Source: Cercis canadensis
Lineage: Eukaryota; Streptophyta; Magnoliopsida; Fabales; Fabaceae
Direction: 5' to 3'
NCBI GenBank assembly: GCA_003255065.1
Contig: QAOA01005817.1
Coordinates: 124,001-188,000, forward strand
Length of the DNA stretch: 64,000 nucleotides
In this document: in pieces, positions 50,901 through 59,977 of the stretch
How the letters are laid out: each line of letters starts with the position of its first letter
Numbering within the stretch: position 1 is the stretch's first letter
Notes under the pieces: generated by a model
The model's database searches: none
What the model was told of the DNA's origin: nothing
Seen by the model: only the letters and a program-made list of their open reading frames with translations
Program-made: the position numbers and the translations under genes

Positions 50901-52084
50901 AGGACCACAGAAATCATCTTCTGCAAAATGATGTTGGAATACATTGGATAACCAATGAGATTCATAGTTAAATAAAAACAGACAAAAGTCAGAACACCCA
51001 TACCACAACTAATGTTATACTTGTATATCAGCAGCACAACAAGAAATTTACACTGCACTATCTCATAATACTGACTCACCATCAGAAAAAGCAACCTTAT
51101 CAAGTTCAACTTGTTCTTTTGTTACTGAATTGATTACATGCCGTCAAAAATTTACTCTTTGTTTGAAACGGGTGCAAATAGGAGGGGGGGGAGAGAATGC
51201 TTTTGAGACAAATGATTTAAAAATACATCTAGACCTTATCAGGTTGAACTTGTCCTTTTGTTACTGAATTGATTACATACCTTCAAAAGTTTACCATTTG
51301 TTTAAAACGGGAGCAAATGAGGAATAATTTTCACACAAATGATTTGAAACTACATCTAGACATTATACAAGCAAGGCTCATTTTTATGAGATATGAATCA
51401 GTACATATACTATGCCCGTATCCTTATTCAATTTTCTTTCCCTCCTCATTTGTTCCTCAAAGGGAGCCTTAATTTCAGAACCTAAGACACCAGAATATAT
51501 AATCAAAACGTTAATAATCCAGGCTGACAATTGTTCTTATGAAAGCTTAGAGAAAACGCCATTGTGCTAAATGGATAAGGGAATGCAAAATGCCATCAAA
51601 GCTACTTCCTTTCGTCATTTTCACTCGGACCCATTTCACAATTCTCCAAAAACACAAAACAAAATCAACGAAGAAAAAGCAAGAACCAGAACTTGCCATC
51701 GTCAGTTGTGGCCACTGACCCAGCAGTACTGCTACCAGGAGAAGGCGACCGAATTGGCCTCAGAAACGACTCCCTCACATTCACAACTTCACCGCCGTCA
51801 TCATCATCTCCAGCATTGCGTGAAGGTGAAGCCTCTCTGAGATCCTCCTCGTCACTGTCCCCACCCAAGTCCCGAAAAAATCCTAGAAGGGCGTCGTCTT
51901 TGGCTCCGTTCTCATCGGCGCCGGAGCTGTGTTTGGAATGAGGGGGCGTTTCGGAGTCTTCGTCGTCCCTCTTGAAGATGTGAACGGAGGTAATCTCGTT
52001 GTCGACGAAGCTCACGCGACGGGCGCGTTTCTTCTTTAGCGCAATGGTTTCGTCCTCCGTTTTGGTGTTGCTAGAAGGGTCCAT
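38906..52084 (-). CDS. KNL1: KNL1/Spc7-type outer-kinetochore scaffold protein
   Basis: Plant homologue of KNL1 (Spc105/Spc7), the KMN-network scaffold that links microtubules, PP1 and spindle-checkpoint proteins at kinetochores. Coding exons in transcript order: 52084-51697, 51124-51080, 50920-50196, 48542-47430, 45561-45157, 45081-45010, 44877-44797, 44643-44606, 44485-44398, 44324-44178, 43056-42865, 42778-42699, 42582-42510, 42433-42332, 41260-41155, 39772-39685, 39098-38906. The joined frame is 3936 nt, 1311 aa. Residues 23-26 are RVSF, the PP1-docking motif, in the context RRVSFVDNEITSVHIF. A TMDSTAF block (about 175-181) follows FIRPGRLSDS. The long middle (exons 3-5) is Ser/Asp/Glu-rich and looks disordered. 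Exons 6-10 encode a Lys/Leu/Gln-rich coiled coil. Exons 11-17 encode the C-terminal RWD-type region, including LWELDDFELKDGCYRLL. Intron 1 seems to use a GC donor (GATG|GCAAGT). Exon 2 is a 45-nt micro-exon. The last three acceptor choices are the least certain. Confidence 0.85.
43547..44068. repeat. Partial Mutator-like foldback copy and duplicated flank in KNL1 intron 10
   Basis: Positions 43628-43981 are a truncated relative of the palindromic element at 54753-55302: most of the right arm plus part of the left arm, ending GCAATTAAGCC followed by nine A. The flank of about 79 bases beginning 'tcagttttaagaatttgg' occurs before the N (43547-43626) and again after the element (about 43991-44068). 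The first copy may represent an empty-site haplotype joined to an insertion-bearing one. Confidence 0.7.
46516..46916. repeat. 200-bp direct duplication flanking a single N in KNL1 intron 4
   Basis: Positions 46516-46715 and 46717-46916 differ at about two positions; an N lies at 46716. Confidence 0.85.
48543..50195. other. KNL1 intron 3 (about 1.65 kb)
   Basis: The interval between coding exons 3 and 4 is less AT-rich than other introns. It has several short frames on both strands, none with a recognisable domain. Nothing else supported. Confidence 0.5.
51095..51372. repeat. 139-bp tandem duplication containing KNL1 exon 2
   Basis: Copy A (51095-51233) includes most of micro-exon 2 and its acceptor. 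Copy B (51234-51372) repeats it with substitutions, inside intron 1. In copy B the exon-like frame reads into TAG shortly after the conserved part, and there is no matching donor, so it is a pseudo-exon. Confidence 0.75.
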
Positions 52085-52268
52085 TGACGATGGATTTGGT
52101 GTTGCGCTCTCTAACAGTGGCTTTAGATTGTGCAATCTAACACTTTGAATTCGCTGTGGGGGGAAGAGACAACGCTGTTTTGTGAAATGCATTTCTCGGG
52201 TCATGGTTTAAATTCGATCCGTCCTTGTTGGTTTTCGGTTCGATCCTATCAGGCCTCAACTTTTATTT
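52085..52268 (-). promoter_or_regulatory. KNL1 5' flank and probable leader
   Basis: Sequence just upstream of the KNL1 ATG, less AT-rich than the intergenic DNA beyond it. No TATA box or other element could be assigned with confidence. Confidence 0.3.
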
Positions 52269-52532
52269 TAAGTGTAAAATATTTTTTTTTTTTGTTTTTA
52301 ATTATGTTTTAAGTATCAATTTAATTTTTGATTTAATGTTTGTGTTATTTTAATTCTTGAATAATTACTTCACTTGTCAAAACAGTTCTTCTTAAGTATT
52401 AAAAGTAATTATTTAAATGATTGAGATAGCAGGTAAAATGATTATTTGAGAATTAAAATGACAAAAAAATAAATCAAAATTAAAGTAATATTTAAGAAAT
52501 AATTTAAAAATAAAAAATATATTTACCTCTTA
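52269..52532. mobile_element. Palindromic MITE (related to the core of 57659-58197)
   Basis: The left arm reads 'taagtgtaaaatatttt...ttttaattcttgaataatt'. The right arm is its imperfect reverse complement ending 'atatatttacctctta'. The same arms form the inner part of the foldback at about 57797-58058. Non-coding. Confidence 0.55.
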
Positions 52533-53784
52533 TTTTTAAAAAAACATTTACTTTTGTTGGCTAATTATTTAATGAGTAAAATCTAATTTTGGTATTGAAA
52601 AGATATAAGTATTAAGTACAATCAATTTAATTTTTGTAAGATTTTTAGGATCACTTCAATCCTTTTTTTTTTTTAAAGAAATTTTATTTTGATCCTTAAA
52701 AGATAACTTTGTTTATCAAAATAGTCCTTTGCCAACTGCCTTCCACCAAGTTTATCACATCGGCATTTTGGAAGGTTTTGTCAACTCATGATAACGTGTA
52801 ACATGAAAAGTTTTGTTAACACTCGTCATGAGATACTAAACATATATAGAACTATTTTGATAGATATAGACTAAATTGTTTACATATGTCTTTTTGACAC
52901 TAAAATAGAATTTTACTCTTATTTAATACTAGAGGAATAGTGCTACTCAATAGCAAGTGTGCTTCTATGGTCTTCTCACGTCTTGGGTTCAAGACTGAGT
53001 ACAAAATATTCATTATTTATTTATAGGTAAGAGGAATTATTTGATATTACAAGTGATATCAATGAAAGCTTATCAAGTAGAAGCTAGAATTATAGTCTTT
53101 TCAAAATTCTTTTTTATAACAAGATTATATTTTATTTCAGAAAAGAATTAAGTTAATTTTGTTGACCCAGAAAGTTTATATTTTGAGGATAACATGATTC
53201 ACAAGTTCATTTTAACTCTAATGTTGAATTTAATAAGATTTCAAGACGATAAATACGCAAAATGAAATATATATAATGTTTCAGGCATGATCAATTTGTT
53301 ATGCATTGTACATGAATCATGCGAGCTTGAAGCAGTGAATTATATATTGGACTATGAGAAATAAGCTTATATATATATATATAGAAGTTCTGAAATGTGG
53401 TCAAATGCTTGGTTAATCAACTTTAATAGAGAAACTCTTGTTCTTGAGCCAAACTTGCCAAGTCTCTTTCATTTGAGTTATTTGAGCTTCAATTTGTAAG
53501 GGCGTGGTTCTTGTGAGCGCAAAGGGGTTTGCTTGTAAAGGATGTGGGAACCCTCGTGGTGAGAGAAAATCCTCTTTAGAGGTGATTAAGTTGTAGTGGC
53601 TTGCACATGCTTGTCATGAAACTTGTGGTTTTAATGAAGAACACTCAAGGAGGAAATTTTGAGGAGAGGACGTTGATCAAGTTGTGTTGAACCTCATTGC
53701 TCGTGTTTGATGTCTCTATCTCTCTCTTTACATTGTTTGTTTTGTGTTCATTCACCTTAATAGCATAAGACTTGATCATTTGTT
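52533..53784. other. Intergenic
   Basis: AT-rich sequence with a possible degraded SINE near 52930-53040 ('gggttcaagac' as B-box). No gene recognised. Confidence 0.45.
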
Positions 53785-54445
53785 CTTTTATACATCTTTC
53801 CACATTGTTTTCGAGTCAATGAAGTTGTTTTATTTGTTGTGATATTGTCCTGGTGTTTGCTAATCTTGAAGATATTTGGTAATAGCTCTTATCTAACTAG
53901 TGAACCTTGAATATTCTGTTTTTGCCATTGTTAAGTTCTGTATTTTTCTTTATTTGATCTATGTGGTATACTTATTGCTTCCAGCTTCTTCATAAGATTG
54001 TATCTGTTTGTTACATATGTTTATCTACTCCAATTCTTTCTAGGTACCTTTAAATAAATTGTTTTGCAAGAGAATTTGTGAAAATTCATCAAGATTTTGA
54101 AAACACCCAATTCANCTTTTATACATCTTTCCACATTGTTTTCGAGTCAATGAAGTTGTTTTATTTGTTGTGATATTGTCCTGGTGTTTGCTAATCTTGA
54201 AGATATTTGGTAATAGCTCTTATCTAACTAGTGAACCTTGAATATTCTGTTTTTGCCATTGTTAAGTTCTGTATTTTTCTTTATTTGATCTATGTGGTAT
54301 ACTTATTGCTTCCAGCTTCTTCATAAGATTGTATCTGTTTGTTACATATGTTTAGCTACTCCAATTCTTTCTAGGTACCTTTAAATAAATTGTTTTGCAA
54401 GAGAATTTGTGAAAATTCATCAAGATTTTGAAAACACCCAATTCA
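53785..54445. repeat. 330-bp direct duplication flanking a single N
   Basis: Positions 53785-54114 and 54116-54445 appear identical except for about one base (TTTATCTACTCC against TTTAGCTACTCC). The N is at 54115. This is the longest of the N-centred duplications. Confidence 0.9.
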
Positions 54446-54752
54446 CCCAGCTCTCTCGTAAGTGATGGTTAATTTTCTTAAGAAATGGTATCTGGCTTAT
54501 TTAAGGACTCAACCATCTCAAAAAGTTATGGCAACCTTTATTTTGGTTTTGTGAAATGGAAGATTTTGATGTTTATAAACCATTTTATTTTAATTCCAAG
54601 GGTTTGACTAGATAGTAAGGGATGCAATAGGTTTATCTAAACTAGTTAAGGTTCAATTCTTGGGACTAGCACCAATTTTTTTTTTTCTTTGAATGCATTA
54701 AGTTGATGTAAGAGTGCACCCATAAAATTGTCCGAATATAGACTTAGTTTTA

Positions 54753-55302
54753 GGCTTAATTGCAATTTTGATCCCCCTATTATAATCACTTGAATATTTT
54801 GGTCCCCCTTCTTTAAAAATGAACTATTAAGTGCCTCTATATTCATAAAATATACAAGTTTAGTCCATTTATTTTTAAGTCAAAATTTTTAGGTTTATTT
54901 CAAGGTGTAAAGTTCTCTGATTCATAATCCCACCGTTCATATTGAAGGGCTACATCTTGTGAACCTCCTCACTAAATTTGAGCTCGATCTAACAGTGAAA
55001 CTCAGCCCTAAATACCAAAACTATAAGTTTTCATCTAACCAAAAATTTAGACTTATTCACTGTTAGATCGAGCTGAAATTTAATGGAAAGATTCACAAGA
55101 CGCAACTCTTCAATCTGAACGGTGGGATTATGAATCGGAGAACTTTACACTTTGAAATAAACCTAAGAATTTTGACTTAAAGATAAATTGACTAAATTTG
55201 TACATTTTATGAATATAGAGGGACTCAATAGTTTATTTTTAAAGAATGAGGACTAAAATGTTTAAGTGGTTAAAATAGGGGGACCAAAATTGCAATTAAG
55301 CC
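54753..55302. mobile_element. Mutator-like foldback element with 9-bp TSD
   Basis: A 550-bp near-palindrome begins GGCTTAATTGCAATTTTGAT and ends CCAAAATTGCAATTAAGCC, with arms of about 245 bases meeting around 55010-55060. It is flanked by the perfect 9-bp direct repeat TTAGTTTTA (54744-54752 and 55303-55311). Very long TIRs with a 9-bp TSD are typical of non-autonomous Mutator-like elements. There is no transposase frame. A related partial copy lies in KNL1 intron 10 (43628-43981). Confidence 0.85.
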
Positions 55303-55311
55303 TTAGTTTTA

Positions 55312-55827
55312 ATGTGCAAAACAGAACTCGATGATACCTTATAGTTTAAAATAGAAAAAAGAAAAACCACTTAATTTTGATGGGTCAAACTAAAAAAATT
55401 TTAGAAAGATAAAATGGAGTTATTTGTGCAAATATTCTTCATTGGACTTAAGTTTGAATGGGATGAGCAACATAGAAATACATTTGTCTTGAATATGTGA
55501 GCAATGCATATCTTGTATAGTACTTTAAATGAGAATGATTATTTACAAACATGGATTTGCCCCTGCTTGTAAATAAAGGTTTCTTAATTGGAAACGAAGA
55601 ACAAATGTTTCAAAAGAAAGACAATTTTCAAGAATTAATGCCCTCAGGAGAATGCCATGGATTGTGAGAGGTGTCTTTATGTATCATAAAATTATTGAGC
55701 ACATTGCAGAAGAGGAGGCAAAGGAAAATCAACTTGATGACTCAACTACTCTTGATGTCTTAGATAACAATAAGGAAGATGGGGATCCAAAAGAAGAGCA
55801 ACCGAGCATGAATTGAAAGACAATGCA
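55312..55827. other. Possible retrotransposon-derived fragment left of the solo LTR
   Basis: On the plus strand about 55640-55815 reads as a Glu/Asp/Lys-rich stretch (for example EEEAKENQLDD) ending in a stop. Such acidic runs occur in decayed polyproteins, but no diagnostic motif is present. The rest is AT-rich. Confidence 0.25.
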
Positions 55828-57141
55828 TGATAACTCTATAAAATAGAGTTATTATAGCTCTAATTATGCTTAAGTTAGCTAATTCTTAAGTTAGTTTTGC
55901 ATGAATGTGTCTCATTTTGTTTAGTTATTTTGTAGACTTAGTTAATGTCGATATCTTAGTTTTAATTAATTTTCTAGCATGTTTTTAGTTCATTAATAGT
56001 CATTTTTTATTGTTTTTACAGGTTAGAGCATTAGGAGATTGAAGATGGACACTCAGTGTGAAGAATCAAGCTGATTAAAGGAAGTCAGGAAGCTAGCACC
56101 CAATGCTGCCCCACCCAGCGCCCAGCGCCAAACCACCAGATTTGACAGCTTGTCTCTAGTAAGCCAGCGCCCAGCGCCAGGTTCGCAACGCCCAGCGCTG
56201 GTGTCAGTGCTGATGTGTATTTTCATAATTTCTCTTGGGCTAACCTACCTATAAAAAGCAAGAAATGGAGAGATAGAGAGGAGGCGCCATCAAGGAGCAA
56301 GAGGAGAGAGCTGGAGCTCAATTGGTGATGATTGGGACTCAGATTTCTCCTAGTTTTTACTCTCCTCTCTCATTATGAACTCTATTTCTCTGTTATTTCT
56401 ATGTTTTTCTGGTTTAAATATGTGTAACTAAACTCTCTTAGTTAGGGGATTGATGTAACTCGGATTTTGATGAAGCTTTCTTGTTGAATAATGTTATTTT
56501 GATGCAAATCTATTTGTTAGAGTAGATTTTACTATTCTTAATGCTTTTGAATGTTTGGCCACCATTTGAATGATTTATTAGCTCATGTTGATGCTAGGGA
56601 TAGTAAGATATGAGTATGCCCTTGTAATCTCTACCATAAATCAAGTTAATCTAGGAATAGATAACTTAGTTTATGTGGTCTTGAATTAATTTCCTAGAGC
56701 TTTATCACCTAGACAAGTTAATTGTACTAAGGAATTAGGCAATTAGTTGGGATAGGGAGGATTGTTTCTCCAAGGGATTGAGTTCAATCAAATTAGGAAA
56801 ATTGACTAACAACAAATGATTGTTATTTAGAATAACTTATTCTTCAGTGATTCAAATGTTATTTTGTCTATGAAGTAACCGGAGTCAAATTCGAGTGAAA
56901 TCAACCCCTAAATTTCTTTTGTTGATTGTTAATTTCTTAGTTTAATTGTTATTAAATTGTTCTTGCTTTATTTTCTAGCTTTAATTATCAAACATTCTTA
57001 AATCATCGATCTATCCAAATAGAACCATTATTAGTGAAATTGGTAGTTTTGCTAGCCTTAATCCTCGTGGGAACGATACTTTAGTTATCATTATATTACT
57101 TGTGTGACCCGGTATACTTGCCGGTATAAAAATCCACATCA
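55828..57141. mobile_element. Solo LTR with 5-bp target-site duplication
   Basis: A 1314-bp unit runs from TGATAACTC to CCACATCA, the TG...CA ends of an LTR, and is flanked by ATGCA on both sides (55823-55827 and 57142-57146). It contains a TATA-like TATAAAAAG at about 56251, a G/C-rich block of CAGCGCC repeats (56113-56200) and 'cctcgtgggaacgata' near its end, a word common in plant Ty3/gypsy-type LTRs. No internal domain is present, consistent with LTR-LTR recombination. Confidence 0.75.
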
Positions 57142-57146
57142 ATGCA

Positions 57147-57658
57147 CTCTATGTCTCAAAGAGACTTTGAGGTAAATATTAAAACTCTTGGCTCTAGTCC
57201 TTTGCTAAATTGTTTACTTCTCATGCCTTTGAAAATTTGAATAATAAAATTCCCTTGAAATTCAAATGCTTAACTTCTTTTCACAATTTTCCCGAGAAAA
57301 GAAGTAGAGAAGTCTTATATATAGAAAATCACTTTTGGAAAGTTCAATTGAAATGGAATTATAACAAATAGCAGATGGTTTTCAAAAGTTCTATCAAGGA
57401 ATCATTTTCTTCAGATGATTATGTATATAATTTGTAAGTATTATGGGAGAAAAGGCCATGTTTCTCACCTACGCTATTTTAGGAGTAATGTTCATATTAG
57501 AAATAAAAGAATTCGGATTCGAGAAGGTTCTAAATGTTTGAATACTAACCCAAGATGAAGTGTGTACCAAAAAGTCTTCCTAAAGCTTATGTTTTGCAGA
57601 AAAATTAAGGAAGGTGATCAACCGAATCAAGTATATGCAGGGAACCCACAATGAGAAC
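57147..57658. pseudogene. Possible gag zinc-knuckle remnant
   Basis: Plus-strand sequence near 57430-57480 translates to CKYYGRKGHVSH, resembling an eroded CCHC zinc knuckle (CxxCxxxGHxxxxC) as in copia-type gag. Stops interrupt the surroundings. Assignment is tentative. Confidence 0.3.
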
Positions 57659-58197
57659 TTCTGCAGTGGATAAAGATGGCCTTTCAAAGTTCTCATAGGC
57701 ATAATTTCAAGTTGCTAGAGTTGAAAGGCCATTAGGAGTAACAATGATAAGAGAAATATATAAACTGCACAATTGTATTATGTTTACCAAAAAAATGTAG
57801 AGTTAAATATATTTTTTGTCCCTAAATTATTTTTTAAATGTAACTTTAATTCTTGATTTATTTTTTTTTGTTATTTTAATTCTCAAATAATTACTCTGGT
57901 TGCCAAATTAGTCGTTTAAGTAATTATTTTTGTGTTACAGAAGACAAATTTGATGGACAATATAATTATTTGAAGATTAAAGTAACACAAAAAATAAATC
58001 AAAAATTAAGGAGATATTTAAAAAATAATTCAAAGACGAAAAATATATTTAACTCTCCATTACTGTGGTAAACATAATACAATTGTGCAATGTATATATT
58101 TCTCTTATCATTGTTACCCCTTATGGCCTTCAACTCTGGCAACTTGAAATTATGCCTTTGATAACTTTGAAAGGCCATCTTTTATCCATTGCAGATT
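57659..58197. repeat. Long foldback (arms about 260 bp) with a nested palindromic MITE
   Basis: The outer left arm (57659-57795, containing 'aaagatggcctttcaaagtt' and 'caattgtattatgtttacca') is repeated in reverse complement at about 58064-58197. The inner arms (57797-58058) match the palindromic MITE at 52269-52532. Together they make one hairpin of about 540 bases with little loop. Confidence 0.75.
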
Positions 58198-59977
58198 AAG
58201 GCCTTCCTTGATTCAAAGGGAGCTAATGAATCGAATACACTGGCCTCATAGCTAGGTTGATGATAGAAGTTATTTTCATTTTGTGGCTAGCTTGATATAT
58301 TGAATCAAGATTTTAAAACAAAATGTCACTATACCAACGATTTAACATACAAATTGAACTTTCTTGATTCATTAATTGTGTTTCAAACCTCTTAATTAAT
58401 ATAAGTTTGAAAATTCAGTTGAGACTCAGACCATATTATTAGAACTATGTCATTAGCTAATTCAAATTTAGTAGAGTATAAAAAACATGGACATGTATTA
58501 CCGTTACCATACAGATTAAGGCCTTCTTTTCACAGCGAAATAAAATCAAATCTTTTTAAATTAGACATAGTTCGCCATCTCTTTCTTCATTTACCAAGGT
58601 CATGGGAGATAAAGGAATAAAAAAAGAATAGCTCTAATTAATGAAGTTCTTATGTTTGATAAATAATAATTATTAGTATAACTTTTTTTTTATTAACACT
58701 ACATGGTTGCTTTCTTTCTTCTTCATCTGTTTTGTAAATGAGGTGTTCCCTTTATGGAATCCGTACATTAAACTTGATGAAGTAGAAAAATTAGCATTAG
58801 AATATAGAGTCTGGTTGAAAAAAGAAGTGGGAAAAGAACTACAAGAATTGGACAATCATTGACAAGAATAATGGTTTTTCTACACCTAATGACAAGGTTT
58901 GGAAATATCAAACACTCCTGTCCAAGTCAATTGTGCACAGACTATCATTTTTCTTTTAGAAATCAGCAAACGACAACGACTTTGGTCTTTGGTCCTACAC
59001 GTTATGGAATAAATTTGCCATATTGAAAAGTCATCAGTAAAACAAGGTGGGGCTGAAGGCTTTTGGTTAGCGGAAACGCTTTGGTCTGCGTAATCAAACA
59101 ATTTTCTGCACCCAATACCAAGCTTGGAAAATCACAATTCTTTTTCGTCAGATACGTGTTATTTCAAGTCCCCAGCTTTTGGGGTTTTCTAACTCTTCAT
59201 TTTCTGTCTTTCATACTCACATCCTTTTCGTTGGCACTGTGAACACTAATTTGAGGAATAAGCTCAAGCTGTATGAACTGAATCGAGAAGAAAATCATTG
59301 TAATTGGGTGAAGCTAGAATTTGCCTTGCCCTTCACTCCTACTTTTAGCATCCAAAGCGTTTTTTATTTTTATTTTTGTATTTTACTTTTTACTTTGCAA
59401 TAATTTTATATTTGAACATAAAACAAATAAATCATTTAAACATATGAATAACAATCGTCACAATTGGTGACATTCCTGTATTTTTATTACTACTACCACT
59501 AAAGATTTGTAATTGAATTCATATATTTTTTTTGTTTTGGTATTATTAAATCTTTTTTTTAACTTATAGATAAATAGCGATTTAAGTGTAGTTGTCAAAG
59601 TAGTTAAAATCTATTTCTTTTCTACCAAGAATTTCAAGACTACAAAAATTCAACCTATCTTAGTATGTTATATGCTACTCACAAGAACATTATTAGACAT
59701 CAAAAATCTCATTAAAAACAAATAATAATTGTTATCATCAAAATCTAAACAGGTTGAGAAACCTTTAATCTATTAGTCTGTAATAAATGTACAATATATG
59801 CCCACACCACGAACAACCCTGTAATCAATTTAAAATAAACGTATGATCTAGATTTTTGACAGAATTTTACCAAGTAAATTTGTGAACATATAAAAAAAAG
59901 GCCGATAAAGAGAGTAGCCAAAAAGTGGGGCCAATGCCACCCTGCTCCCCCCTTCAATCTCCCTCTGCCCTCTATCT
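58198..59977. other. Intergenic, 3' of the TNL gene
   Basis: A plus-strand open stretch about 58700-58862 reads with protein-like composition (LDEVEKLALEYRVWLKKEVG) before a stop, but has no upstream ATG and I do not recognise it. Sequence near 58870-58925 is loosely repeated near 59101-59155. The TNL 3' UTR probably covers the right end. Confidence 0.4.

Noticed and set aside
50597..51109. 170-codon frame overlapping KNL1 exon 3
   Set aside because: Alternate-frame shadow of exon 3 running into intron sequence.
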